Part shown: piece by piece, positions 55,015 to 63,652 of the stretch
Layout: every line of letters begins with the position of its first letter
How positions within the stretch are numbered: position 1 is the first letter of the stretch
DNA from: JAYUJH01 sp043765375
Lineage (GTDB): Bacteria > Pseudomonadota > Alphaproteobacteria > Rickettsiales > UBA998
Length of the DNA: 64,000 bases
Reading direction: 5' to 3'
NCBI GenBank assembly: GCA_043765375.1
Contig: JAYUJH010000008.1
Location: 1 to 64,000, forward strand
Notes under the pieces: generated by a model
Database searches by the model: none
Seen by the model: only the letters and a program-made list of their open reading frames with translations
What the model was told of the DNA's origin: nothing
Program-made: the position numbers and the translations under genes

Positions 55015-55203
55015 ATGAATGCCATCTCATATATTAATGCCTTGGAATATCGCCGTAACACTTTGAAAAATACTATTAAACATGAATTGAAATTATCCAG
55101 CCGTGATGAAATGAAAATAAATGCACTCAAAAAATATCGGTTGCGTTTGAAAGATAAAATCACCTCCATGAATCAATATTCCTCCGAAAAAACATATAAC
55201 TAA
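55015..55203 (+). CDS. DUF465 (YdcH-like) protein
   Basis: A 62-residue helical-hairpin protein with the DUF465 pattern near the C-terminus (DEMKINALKKYRLRLKDKIT). GGAGG lies 6 nt before the ATG, so it is strongly translated. Function unknown. A long structured 3' region with a T tract follows. The 225-bp gap upstream holds no other recognisable feature. Confidence 0.8.
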   Translation: MNAISYINALEYRRNTLKNTIKHELKLSSRDEMKINALKKYRLRLKDKITSMNQYSSEKTYN

Positions 55204-55220
55204 AAATCTATATGAACTTG

Positions 55221-55288
55221 AAGGCGAGTGCGCTCAATTACTATTGAACTTGAAATCTATTTAACTTGAGGGCAAATCGCCTTTTTTA
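55221..55288 (+). terminator. Structured terminator region after DUF465
   Basis: AAGGCGA at 55221-55227 pairs with TCGCCTT at 55277-55283, and inside it CTCAA (55233-55237) pairs with TTGAG (55266-55270); a T-rich tract follows. Two near-repeats of GAACTTGAA and a TTTAACTTGAGGGC variant lie within and around it. The loop between is 28 nt. Likely a terminator with an unusually long and open stem. Confidence 0.55.
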
Positions 55289-55426
55289 TTTTTCAACCGA
55301 ACCACAAATCAACAAAATATGAAAAATAAAAAATAAACGCATTATAAATGTTTTTTTGTCAAAAAATTACGATATATTTAAGGAATTATTCATAATCTGG
55401 AAATATACGTTATTTTATAAGTTAAC

Positions 55427-55894
55427 ATGACAAAAATCAACGAACCAACCAATATTAATTCTACCAAACGCACAACCAAAAAAGCGCATATTGGAGGCAC
55501 TGATAGCGCGCATAGTTATTTTGCCGATATTATGGCGATGGTTGATATGGCAACCAATATTAACGAAGTAGCAAGCAATGCTGCAATTCTGAGCTCCGCC
55601 CCCATCGCTGCGATGGATAATTTAATGGCGATGCAGGAAAGTTCCAGTGAAGCGCAAAACCACAATGCACAACGTCAACAACAAATTAAATCCGCCAATC
55701 TTGCCCTTGATTCCCTTGAGGAACTGCGCCTAACTTTGCTTGCGGGTGAGATACCGCATTATTTGTTGACCAGTATTGAATCCAACATGAACGCCTTAAA
55801 GCACAAGGTGCAAAACCCAGATTTGCGTGAAATAATTGAGGATATTGAGTTGCGGGCGGCAGTTGAACTCGCCAAGTTTTATTTTCAACGCTGA
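55427..55894 (+). CDS. fliX: Flagellar assembly regulator FliX
   Basis: A class II flagellar trans-acting factor of alphaproteobacteria that links assembly to FlbD-dependent transcription. The C-terminal half has the FliX pattern: ALDSLEELRLTLLAGEIP, then KHKVQNPDLREIIEDIELRAAVELAK. The N-terminus is variable and polar. 155 aa, typical. fliX is usually next to flgI; neither flgI nor flbD is in the window. Confidence 0.85.
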   Translation: MTKINEPTNINSTKRTTKKAHIGGTDSAHSYFADIMAMVDMATNINEVASNAAILSSAPIAAMDNLMAMQESSSEAQNHNAQRQQQIKSANLALDSLEELRLTLLAGEIPHYLLTSIESNMNALKHKVQNPDLREIIEDIELRAAVELAKFYFQR

Positions 55895-55992
55895 GATATT
55901 TTGGGACATATAAGGCGTGCAATTCGTGAGCATGACACAAATATAGATACTAATTAATATATAGACACTAACTAATATAGGCACTGACTCCC

Positions 55993-56019
55993 GTCATACC
56001 AGCGGAAGCTGGTATCCAC
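55993..56019. repeat. REP-like palindrome between fliX and nhaA
   Basis: GTCATACCAGCGGAAGCTGG followed by TATCCAC is a stem ATACCAGC/GCTGGTAT with a GGAA loop. It lies between the convergent fliX and nhaA genes, whose stops are at 55894 and 56049, and is the most perfect copy of this family in the window. Confidence 0.8.
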
Positions 56020-56048
56020 CATATCAGTTACTTTGCACTTATAATACT

Positions 56049-57248
56049 TCACACCTGAGATGATATTTTCAAAGCATATTTAAGCAAAAAATAACTCACC
56101 AGCCCTGAAGCAATTGAACCAATCATCACTCCGAGCTTGGTTTCGGTTAGCAACATCACATCATCATAAGCAAGTGTGCCAACAAACAAACTCATAGTAA
56201 ATCCTATACCACACATTAAGCATACGGCGTAAAATTGTAACCATGTTGAGCCTTTAGGGCGGCTAGCAACGCCCAGCTTAATAGCAATTAATGATGAACT
56301 AAACACCCCAATTTGCTTGCCAAAAAATAATCCACAAGCAACCCCCAAAGGAATTGCCCCTTGCAACTGATGCAACCCAACACCCGCCAACACAACTCCC
56401 GCATTAGCAAAAGCAAATAATGGCAAAATCAAATGATTAACTGGATAAGCAATTTTATGTTCTATATTTTTGAGCATAGAACCACCACGCAAATCGGGTT
56501 TCAATGGAATGGCAAAGCCAAGCACCACCCCAGCGATGGTTGCATGAACGCCAGATTTCATAATCGCCAACCACATTACCACCCCAACCAGCAAATAAAG
56601 TGAGAAGAACCGCACCCCACGCATATTCATGAATAATAGCAATATCGCACAGCCCGCACTCACCAATAACGCATCAATTGAAATATTAGCCGTATAAAAA
56701 AAGGCGATAATCAATACGGCGATTAAATCATCAATCACGGCAACAGCAGTTAAAAATACTTTCAAACCCAACGGAACACGGCTGCCCAGCAATGAAATAA
56801 CTCCAACCGCAAACGCAATATCAGTTGCAGTTGGAATTGCCCAGCCTCGCAATGCCGCATCATTGCCCGCATTAAACCATGTAAAAATTATTGCAGGAAC
56901 AGTTACTCCGCCTATAGCAGCAATTAACGGCAGGATAGCATCTTGACGAGACGCAAGCTGCCCCTCTTTCAATTCTCGCTTAATTCCCATACCAACAAAG
57001 AAGAAGAAAATCACCATCAACCCGTCATTAATCCAGTGATCAACAGGTTTGCTCAGGCTAAAATCTCCAAAACCTAGCGTAATCTTGCTATGTAGGAATG
57101 CTTGATAGCCCGCAGCGGTTGATCCCATATTGGCACATATCATCGCAATAATGCTTGCAACCATCAGCAAAATGCTACTGGAGGAATCCATCTCAAGAAA
57201 GCGTTGCAAAGTTGATTTTTTGGAAATATCATTATCATTCATAATCAC
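56049..57248 (-). CDS. nhaA: Na+/H+ antiporter NhaA
   Basis: A 12-TM antiporter that exports sodium for pH and salt balance. Conserved pieces: WINDGLMVIFFFFVGMGIKREL, LRGWAIPTATDIAFAVGVISLLG, the two Asp of AVIDDLIAVLIIAFFY that bind the ion, and a C-terminal TMSLFVGTLAY. Length of 399 aa fits. Single gene; a repeat element lies upstream of its start. Confidence 0.96.
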   Translation of the reverse strand: MIMNDNDISKKSTLQRFLEMDSSSSILLMVASIIAMICANMGSTAAGYQAFLHSKITLGFGDFSLSKPVDHWINDGLMVIFFFFVGMGIKRELKEGQLASRQDAILPLIAAIGGVTVPAIIFTWFNAGNDAALRGWAIPTATDIAFAVGVISLLGSRVPLGLKVFLTAVAVIDDLIAVLIIAFFYTANISIDALLVSAGCAILLLFMNMRGVRFFSLYLLVGVVMWLAIMKSGVHATIAGVVLGFAIPLKPDLRGGSMLKNIEHKIAYPVNHLILPLFAFANAGVVLAGVGLHQLQGAIPLGVACGLFFGKQIGVFSSSLIAIKLGVASRPKGSTWLQFYAVCLMCGIGFTMSLFVGTLAYDDVMLLTETKLGVMIGSIASGLVSYFLLKYALKISSQV

Positions 57249-57339
57249 AATATATAACGCACTAGCAAATAATCAAGCCTTAAATAACAAACAAATTGGT
57301 AAGGTTGTGTTATAATTTCGCTGATGCGCTAGCGAAAAT

Positions 57340-57560
57340 TGTAATTTAACGAGCATTCAAGCGACGTGTATTATAGTGCCTCAACTTTTTATTGATCCTG
57401 TAAAAACGGAATAATAAAAAGTTGAGAAAGCACTATAACCTTAAAAATATAGCACTACATCACTTTTTATCAGGTTTTGAAAAAACCAATAAAAAGCGAA
57501 AGTGCTATACATATACATGAGCGAAGAAGCGCAAGTTAAAATGCGATTTGCAGCAAGCAA
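57340..57560. repeat. MITE-like composite repeat, copy C, with nested double hairpin
   Basis: Two hairpins: 57373-57436 (ATAGTGC/GCACTAT ends, inner TCAACTTTTTATT stem of 13 bp) and 57449-57508 (ATAGCACT/AGTGCTAT ends, inner CTTTTTAT and GGTTTT stems). The flanks AGCGACGTGTATTATAGTGC and CATGAGCGAAGAAGCGCAAG match the outer parts of copies A and B with substitutions, in inverted order relative to A. It lies in the 333-bp gap between nhaA and the EamA gene and ends about 25 bp after the EamA stop. Boundaries are approximate. Confidence 0.8.
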
Positions 57561-57581
57561 CAGTAGAAATAAAAACATAAC

Positions 57582-58439
57582 CTAGTGTTTTTTGTCGCCA
57601 TAAGCATTAATTATTATCCCAATAATAATGATAATTGCACCAATCACCGTGGTTGAGGCGATTTTTTCATCAAATAGCAACCATGCAAAAGTGGAAGACC
57701 ATATCAGGTTCAAAAACATAAATGGGTGCGCCACGCTTAACTCAATTTTTTGCAACGCATTACCAACAGAAAATTGAACGGCAGCAACCAAAATCGCCAT
57801 CAAAGCGAAATATGGTAAATGCGAAACATCGGGCAACCTCGCCTGTGTTGCCGCAAATGGCGCAGAAAATAACGCCATCATCACCAATGTTCGTGCAGCA
57901 ATCCGTGATGGAGGCTCAGTTTTGGCAAGCAACCTTATAGTCACGCCACACAAAGCAAAACAACAAGCAGCAAGCATGGGTAACAAATATGCAAGTTGAA
58001 ACTCCGCTCCAAACGGGTTGGTGACGCTGATAATTCCGATAAATCCAACCATTAAACCAATGATTTTTTGCTGATTAATTTTCTCACCCAACATATAAAC
58101 CGCAAATATTGTGCCAATCAGTGGCGTGGTGAAAGTTAGTGTTACCAACACGGCAAATGGTATTTTGGCGAGCGCAAAAAACATGCACATAAATCCAGTA
58201 ATTTCTAAAATCGCTCTTACGCTATACAACCCTGAGCGGGTGGTTGAAAATCGTATTTTTCCACGCAATATTGCGGGCAAATAAAGTGAACTACCTAGAA
58301 GAGAATAGCAAAAAACCAACTGAAACGGGTGATAATTGAATGTATGATTTAAGTATTTCATATTGATATTGATTATCACGGATAATAATCCCGATATGCA
58401 AAACCACATGATTCCTTGTTGTTTGTTGCTTAAGTTCAT
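57582..58439 (-). CDS. EamA-family DMT transporter
   Basis: A 285-residue ten-TM protein of the drug/metabolite superfamily. Ten hydrophobic segments in two five-TM halves; the first half includes FALAKIPFAVLVTLTFTTPLIGTIFAVYMLGE and the second half a parallel LQKIELSVAHPFMFLNLIWSSTFAWLLFDEK, the EamA repeat with a Glu after the conserved segment. Substrate unknown. Single gene. Confidence 0.88.
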   Translation of the reverse strand: MNLSNKQQGIMWFCISGLLSVIININMKYLNHTFNYHPFQLVFCYSLLGSSLYLPAILRGKIRFSTTRSGLYSVRAILEITGFMCMFFALAKIPFAVLVTLTFTTPLIGTIFAVYMLGEKINQQKIIGLMVGFIGIISVTNPFGAEFQLAYLLPMLAACCFALCGVTIRLLAKTEPPSRIAARTLVMMALFSAPFAATQARLPDVSHLPYFALMAILVAAVQFSVGNALQKIELSVAHPFMFLNLIWSSTFAWLLFDEKIASTTVIGAIIIIIGIIINAYGDKKH

Positions 58440-58599
58440 AGTTTATTCAAATCCATAATATTCTTATTTATGCTACAATATTATTTTAATTTCATAACAT
58501 ATATAATATTTTTTTAATATTACCACTTAAAAAATATTTCATCGCTCAAACTAAAAACTTATACTTGTATTTAGGATAGTAAATTGTTATAAATATTTC

Positions 58600-59697
58600 A
58601 TGAATATAGAGCATCAATCTCAATCAGCCATGCAAGAAAGCGTCAGACATCAAACAGCCCAATACCAAACAGATATTGTTATAATTGGAGCGGGGCCCGT
58701 TGGGTTGTTCACCGTTTTTGAATGTGGAATGCTAAAAATGCAAACCCATGTGATTGATTCACTGGAGGCAGTTGGTGGGCAATGCACCGCATTATATCCC
58801 GAGAAACCAATTTATGATATACCCGCATATCCGAGCATTAATGCCGCAGAATTAATTGATAAATTAGTTGAACAATCAGCCCCTTTTAAGCCACATTTTC
58901 ATCTGGGTCAACAGGTGATAGGGCTAGAAAAACAAGGCGATGATTGGCAAGTTACAACCTCCAAAGGCGTTGAAATAACCGCAAAAGCAGTGATTATTGC
59001 GGGTGGGTGCGGAGCATTTGGCCCCAACCGTCCACCGTTGCAAGGACTTGAACAATATGAAGGAACATCTGTGTTTTACATGGTGGCACACAAAGCTGAT
59101 TATGCGGGCAAACGCATTGTGATAGCTGGCGGGGGCGATTCCGCCGTAGATTGGGCGATTGCACTAGCTGATATTGCTGAACATATATATTTTGTGCATC
59201 GCAGAGCCAAGTTTCGTGCTGCCCCTGAAAGCATCGCTCGGTTGGAACAATTATGTCAAACGAGAGATAATATTGAGATGGTAATTCCCTATCAATTGCA
59301 TGGCTTGCAGGGCGAAAATGGTATTTTGAACACTGTTGAAGTGGCAACGCTTGAGGGTGAGGTTCGCACCCTGCCCGCTAATGTGCTATTGCCATTTTTT
59401 GGCTTGGCGATGGAGTTAGGGCCTATCAATGATTGGGGGTTACAGTTGGAAATGAGCCATATAAAGGTTAATCCCGCTACCATGCAAACCAACCATCAAG
59501 GAATATTCGCAGTGGGTGATATCGCCAGTTTTGCGGGCAAGTTAAAGTTGATTTTATGCGGTTTTAGCGAAGCTGCGGTTGCTGCACATAACGCTTATTC
59601 TTGCGTCAATCAAGGCAAAACATTGCATTTTGAATATTCCACCAGTAAGGGCGTTCAATCTGATGGCGTTCAATCTAAAGGCGTGCAGGCAGCTTGA
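58600..59697 (+). CDS. Ferredoxin/flavodoxin-NADP reductase, thioredoxin-reductase-like
   Basis: A flavoprotein that reduces ferredoxin or flavodoxin with NADPH. FAD-binding VIIGAGPVGLFTVFECG near residues 27-45, VGGQCTALYPEKPIYDIPAYP, then the NADP site IVIAGGGDSAVDWAIALAD, and a C-terminal GIFAVGDIASFAGKLKLI. The absence of the CxxC pair of thioredoxin reductase places it in the YumC/TRR-like group. The tail ends with three five-residue repeats (GVQSD, GVQSK, GVQAA) from 15-bp units at about 59649-59693. Overlaps prmC by 4 bp. Confidence 0.9.
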   Translation: MNIEHQSQSAMQESVRHQTAQYQTDIVIIGAGPVGLFTVFECGMLKMQTHVIDSLEAVGGQCTALYPEKPIYDIPAYPSINAAELIDKLVEQSAPFKPHFHLGQQVIGLEKQGDDWQVTTSKGVEITAKAVIIAGGCGAFGPNRPPLQGLEQYEGTSVFYMVAHKADYAGKRIVIAGGGDSAVDWAIALADIAEHIYFVHRRAKFRAAPESIARLEQLCQTRDNIEMVIPYQLHGLQGENGILNTVEVATLEGEVRTLPANVLLPFFGLAMELGPINDWGLQLEMSHIKVNPATMQTNHQGIFAVGDIASFAGKLKLILCGFSEAAVAAHNAYSCVNQGKTLHFEYSTSKGVQSDGVQSKGVQAA

Positions 59698-60473
59698 TTA
59701 ATCCCAAAGAGCAACAAATCCTAGCAGCGCATTTGCTTGGCTTAAGCAGAGAGGATTATCTGCGCTTGCAACCCCCAAACCCTGCGCAACTTCAACAATT
59801 ATGCGACCGTCGTGAAGCTGGTGAACCGATTGCTAAAATTATTGGACGCAAAGCATTTTGGCGAGATGATTTTTTCACCAATCAACATACCCTAGACCCT
59901 CGCCCCGAGAGTGAATTAATCATTGAAACCATGTTGGAATTATACCCAAACCGTAACTTACCACTAAAAATATTAGATTTAGGCACAGGCACAGGTTGCT
60001 TGTTGCTCAGTTTATTGCGGGAATATCCTAATGCAAAAGGCGTGGGAATTGATATTAGCAATGAAGCAATCACAATCGCCAATCGCAACGCAAACGCATT
60101 AAAATTGCAAAATCATAGTGTTTTTCACAATTTAAGCTGGACAGAATTAGATAAATCATTATATAATGTGATAATAACAAATCCACCTTATATTCCAACC
60201 AATGATATTGATTTTTTGGAATGCGATGTTCGGGATTACGACCCTATCAAAGCCTTAGATGGTGGTGATGACGGTCTCAACGCTTATAGGCAAATATTTA
60301 CATTGATAAATAATTTATTAAATCATGATAGTGTGATAATTTGTGAAATTGGGATAAATCAGCAAGATGACGTTAATCAAATAGCAAATGATGCTGGATT
60401 TATTAATTCTCATTCCAAGCAGGATTTAGCTGGAATAGTGCGAACTCTAGCTTTCAAAAAAACTGATTTTTAG
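59694..60473 (+). CDS. prmC: Peptide chain release factor N5-glutamine methyltransferase
   Basis: Methylates the GGQ glutamine of release factors. SAM-binding LDLGTGTGCLLLSLL at residues 95-109 and the catalytic NPPY at 163-166 (NPPYIPTN), preceded by a PrmC N-domain. It starts at TTG (59694), overlapping the reductase stop as TTGA, so it is translationally coupled. prfA, the usual partner, is not in the window. Confidence 0.94.
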   Translation: MINPKEQQILAAHLLGLSREDYLRLQPPNPAQLQQLCDRREAGEPIAKIIGRKAFWRDDFFTNQHTLDPRPESELIIETMLELYPNRNLPLKILDLGTGTGCLLLSLLREYPNAKGVGIDISNEAITIANRNANALKLQNHSVFHNLSWTELDKSLYNVIITNPPYIPTNDIDFLECDVRDYDPIKALDGGDDGLNAYRQIFTLINNLLNHDSVIICEIGINQQDDVNQIANDAGFINSHSKQDLAGIVRTLAFKKTDF

Positions 60474-60576
60474 AAGAAATTAAAAATCACTCAAGCACCA
60501 CCTAAAAAAACAGCATTTGAAACATGTTTCAATTAATATAAACTAACCACTTACGCAAAATAACTAAGGAAAATCA

Positions 60577-61626
60577 ATGCGCCCTACTAATAATAACAAT
60601 AATAATACCCGTCGCCCCAACCCAAATGGACAGATAAATAATAGTCGCAGCAATCCAAATGGCAGCCCCAGCAATATGGGACGCAGATTTAACAATAATC
60701 CACGCCCCAGCCCGAGCAGTGGCAATGCGCAAAGCCGCACTAATGCCATTTATGACCGTGACGAAATGAGCGATATCGTCAACCCAGCCCAGCGCAGGCA
60801 CGCCAGCAATCAACAAACTAAGTTCCTAGATTTGGCTAAAAATGCCAAACAGCAGGGTGATAGGGTAGAAGTTGAATATTATATGCAGCATGTGGAGCAT
60901 TATACCAGAGTGCTAAACTTGGCTGAAGCCCAAGATGAATTACGCAATAAGGAGCGTAATGTTAATGTAAGACCGCCACAGCAGCAGCAACAGCAACAGA
61001 ACGCGCAGCAGGTTTCGCAACCAACATCACAACATAATCATGATGAAAAATCAGAAATTGAGGAAGAATCCAGTGATGAAAATGCACCGCATAATGGTGA
61101 AACGGAAGAGCAACGGCTGGCACGAGTGGAGCGCAACCGAGCCAAAAGGCGCAATCGCCGCTTGAAACGTAATAATTATACGGGGCAAGGAGCAACCGAG
61201 CAAGATGATGCCCCAAATAATGATACACTAAATGCTGATGCCCCAAGCCATGATGCCTCACCCAATGAAATATCACATCAAGCGATAGATATAACATTGC
61301 TTGACGAATATGATAGCACTAAACCAGTAGCAAAACCTGTTGCAAATCCAACCGTCACAAATCCAATGGACAAAAATATCACAGAGCAAAATCCAATTGA
61401 AACTGACGAAGTTTTGGAAAAAACGCCAATTATTGCTCGCCCAACCACACCAAAAATTAAACGCTTACCAGTTCGGGCAAAACGTGAATCAACCATCAAA
61501 AAAACACCACAAGAGGATTTGCTAGAAAATAGTGGTGCATCTTTGCGTGATGTTCTGCCCGCTGCCAAAATAGATAGTAATAATGTGAATAGCGATAAAA
61601 TTGACGCAACAGAGCTTGATAATTAA
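60577..61626 (+). CDS. DUF4167 protein
   Basis: A 349-residue protein whose N-terminus is Asn/Arg/Pro/Gly-rich and whose residues about 65-115 form the DUF4167 core (ARRHASNQQTKFLDLAKNAKQQGDRVEVEYYMQH-type helices: LDLAKNAKQQGDRVEVEYY, then HVEHYTRVLNLAE). The rest is low complexity, including a run of eight Gln-rich residues. The gene regularly follows prmC in alphaproteobacteria, as here (103 bp gap). It is thought to bind RNA or ribosomes because of its basic disordered ends, but this is inference. Confidence 0.9.
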   Translation: MRPTNNNNNNTRRPNPNGQINNSRSNPNGSPSNMGRRFNNNPRPSPSSGNAQSRTNAIYDRDEMSDIVNPAQRRHASNQQTKFLDLAKNAKQQGDRVEVEYYMQHVEHYTRVLNLAEAQDELRNKERNVNVRPPQQQQQQQNAQQVSQPTSQHNHDEKSEIEEESSDENAPHNGETEEQRLARVERNRAKRRNRRLKRNNYTGQGATEQDDAPNNDTLNADAPSHDASPNEISHQAIDITLLDEYDSTKPVAKPVANPTVTNPMDKNITEQNPIETDEVLEKTPIIARPTTPKIKRLPVRAKRESTIKKTPQEDLLENSGASLRDVLPAAKIDSNNVNSDKIDATELDN

Positions 61627-61682
61627 CAATATATATCTAGCAAAAATCAGATAATACAAAAATTAAATAACGCAAAAACTAT

Positions 61683-62534
61683 ATGGCGCAAAAATTATAT
61701 GATAACTTAAAGATAAAATCCTTTTGTGCCTTAGAAATTGAGTGGTATTTGTTGCATGAAGTTGCAGAAAACTTTGATTTATCCGCAATCCATGAAAAAA
61801 TCACCGTATCAAATGAATTGCGCCATGAATATATCAATCAATTCAAGCATAATTGCGCTAATATACCTCTACATTCCGCAAGCATAGAAGTGGGTGACGG
61901 GCAGGTTGAGGCAGCATTGCAACCAACTTGTAATATAGCACAATTATTGTATGATGCGGAAAAATTGCAACAAATAGCACGGCAAACCGCACAGAAAATG
62001 CAGCTTATCACTTGTTTTGAGGCTAAACCATTCCCGCAAGCACATGGCAATGGGTTGCATATCCATATCCATTTGGAAGATTTCACGGGGCAGCAATTAT
62101 TTTGGCTAGAAGAAGGGGAAATCAGTGAATATCTCGGTTATGCGATTGCAGGATTGCTCACAAATATGCAACTTGATTTACCAATTTTTGCAGGCAGTGA
62201 ACACGCCATGCAACGCTACCAATCGGGTTTTAATGCACCCACAAATATTAGCTGGGGGTTCAATAACCGCACCACAGCGTTGCGATTGCCTGATAATGTT
62301 GGGCATGTGACGGGACTTGAGGCAATTTTACAAATGCGAAGTGAGGCGCATACTCGGCGTTACAAACGAATTGAGCATCGTGTGCCAAGTGCAGAAGCAG
62401 ATTTGAGTGCGGTATTAGAGGCGATTTTAACCGCAATTTATGATGGTATCACCAATAAACTCCCTCACCCCGCACCAATTCATGGCAATGCTTATGATGC
62501 TGGTTATGAGTTAATCTCACTGACGGCTACTTGA
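61683..62534 (+). CDS. Compact glutamine-synthetase-like protein
   Basis: A 283-residue homologue of the glutamine synthetase catalytic barrel, much shorter than true GlnA (around 440-470). Active-site elements are kept: ALEIEWYLL (E18, E20), ASIEVGDGQVEAAL (E69 and E76), HGNGLHIHIHL (122-131), and APTNISWGFNNRTTALRLP (185-203). The N-terminal beta-grasp domain is missing and the C-terminus is short. It stands 56 bp after the DUF4167 gene. It may be a gamma-glutamyl-amine ligase or an inactive regulator; the substrate is unknown. Confidence 0.8.
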   Translation: MAQKLYDNLKIKSFCALEIEWYLLHEVAENFDLSAIHEKITVSNELRHEYINQFKHNCANIPLHSASIEVGDGQVEAALQPTCNIAQLLYDAEKLQQIARQTAQKMQLITCFEAKPFPQAHGNGLHIHIHLEDFTGQQLFWLEEGEISEYLGYAIAGLLTNMQLDLPIFAGSEHAMQRYQSGFNAPTNISWGFNNRTTALRLPDNVGHVTGLEAILQMRSEAHTRRYKRIEHRVPSAEADLSAVLEAILTAIYDGITNKLPHPAPIHGNAYDAGYELISLTAT

Positions 62535-62639
62535 CAAAATAAATATCTGAAAAATGGCAAGCTGAAAAAACACAATATAAACATCAACAAAAAATATTAG
62601 AAAATGTTTAATAAAAAATAACAATAGCCTAAAATCAAT

Positions 62640-63638
62640 TCAAGCAAAATTAATCAATTCCTGCATGATTATAAAATCCTGCGCTCCCGTGCTTTTGCTC
62701 AGAACCTCAAGTGCAACCAACTTATTTTGCAACCGCATCAAATCCGTTGGATTCTTCCAGCGAATCATCGCTTTAGCATAAAGTGGTTGGCTCGCAAATG
62801 GAATAAAAGGGCGATTATATTTCACCAAATCCGATGGCACACCACCACGAGAATATTTTTCCACCAGCCCGCCAAGGGTGGTGAAATGATATTGCAACAC
62901 CCGCATTGCCGCCACCATGCTTTCACCTGATTGCATCAACCGTTCTGTCATACGAGTGAATGCTAACTTGTTGCCCGCTAGCAGCTCCAACATCGCTTGA
63001 TATAACATCAAATGCTGATTATCCGCACAACATTTTAGCACAATCTCGGAGGTTAGCACTCTATCATCTCCCATATAAATATTGATTTTCTCAATCTCTG
63101 ATTTAATAATCGCCCGATCATTGCCAAGCATGGAGCTAAGAATCATTAGCACATCTTTGTGGAAACTAATATTTCTCTCAATCAGCATCGCATTAATCAC
63201 CCTGTTTAACGCATCGCCCTCCACACGGTAACAAGCGATTCCTGCCATTGACTTGCATTTTTCATCTTCAAATAATGCTTTGAGCGAAGATTTGCTATCC
63301 AATTCTCCCGCCATCACAATCAAATAATTCAATTCATAATTAGCGTTATAAATATTTTTCAAAATCTCAGTTAAATAATTTCCTGCATCACGCACCACCA
63401 CGCAAGGAGGGTCACCCATCAAACTCATTGCACTGAGTGCATCATGCAATATTGCTGGTTCAGATAAAATATCTGGCAAATCAAGCTTGGTTAGTGCAAA
63501 ATCATCGCTTTCATCAATTTTCAAACTTTTCAATAATGTCTGATATTGTAGCTTAACCAACCCATAATCCGCCCCATAAATTAAAAATGCTCGGCATGAT
63601 GCTGGGATTTTAGCAAAATCATCTGGTTTTAGCTTCAT
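62640..63638 (-). CDS. holA: DNA polymerase III subunit delta
   Basis: Opens the sliding clamp as part of the clamp loader. An N-terminal AAA+-like domain (CRAFLIYGADYGLVKLQYQ), a middle region (CYRVEGDALNRVINAMLIERNISF; MLSSMLGNDRAIIKSEIEKINIYMGD), and a C-terminal oligomerisation domain (LYQAMLELLAGNKLAFTRMTERL) are all recognisable. 332 aa. It starts 15 bp after lptE, an order common in proteobacteria. Confidence 0.88.
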   Translation of the reverse strand: MKLKPDDFAKIPASCRAFLIYGADYGLVKLQYQTLLKSLKIDESDDFALTKLDLPDILSEPAILHDALSAMSLMGDPPCVVVRDAGNYLTEILKNIYNANYELNYLIVMAGELDSKSSLKALFEDEKCKSMAGIACYRVEGDALNRVINAMLIERNISFHKDVLMILSSMLGNDRAIIKSEIEKINIYMGDDRVLTSEIVLKCCADNQHLMLYQAMLELLAGNKLAFTRMTERLMQSGESMVAAMRVLQYHFTTLGGLVEKYSRGGVPSDLVKYNRPFIPFASQPLYAKAMIRWKNPTDLMRLQNKLVALEVLSKSTGAQDFIIMQELINFA

Positions 63639-63652
63639 TTATCCTGCCCCCC

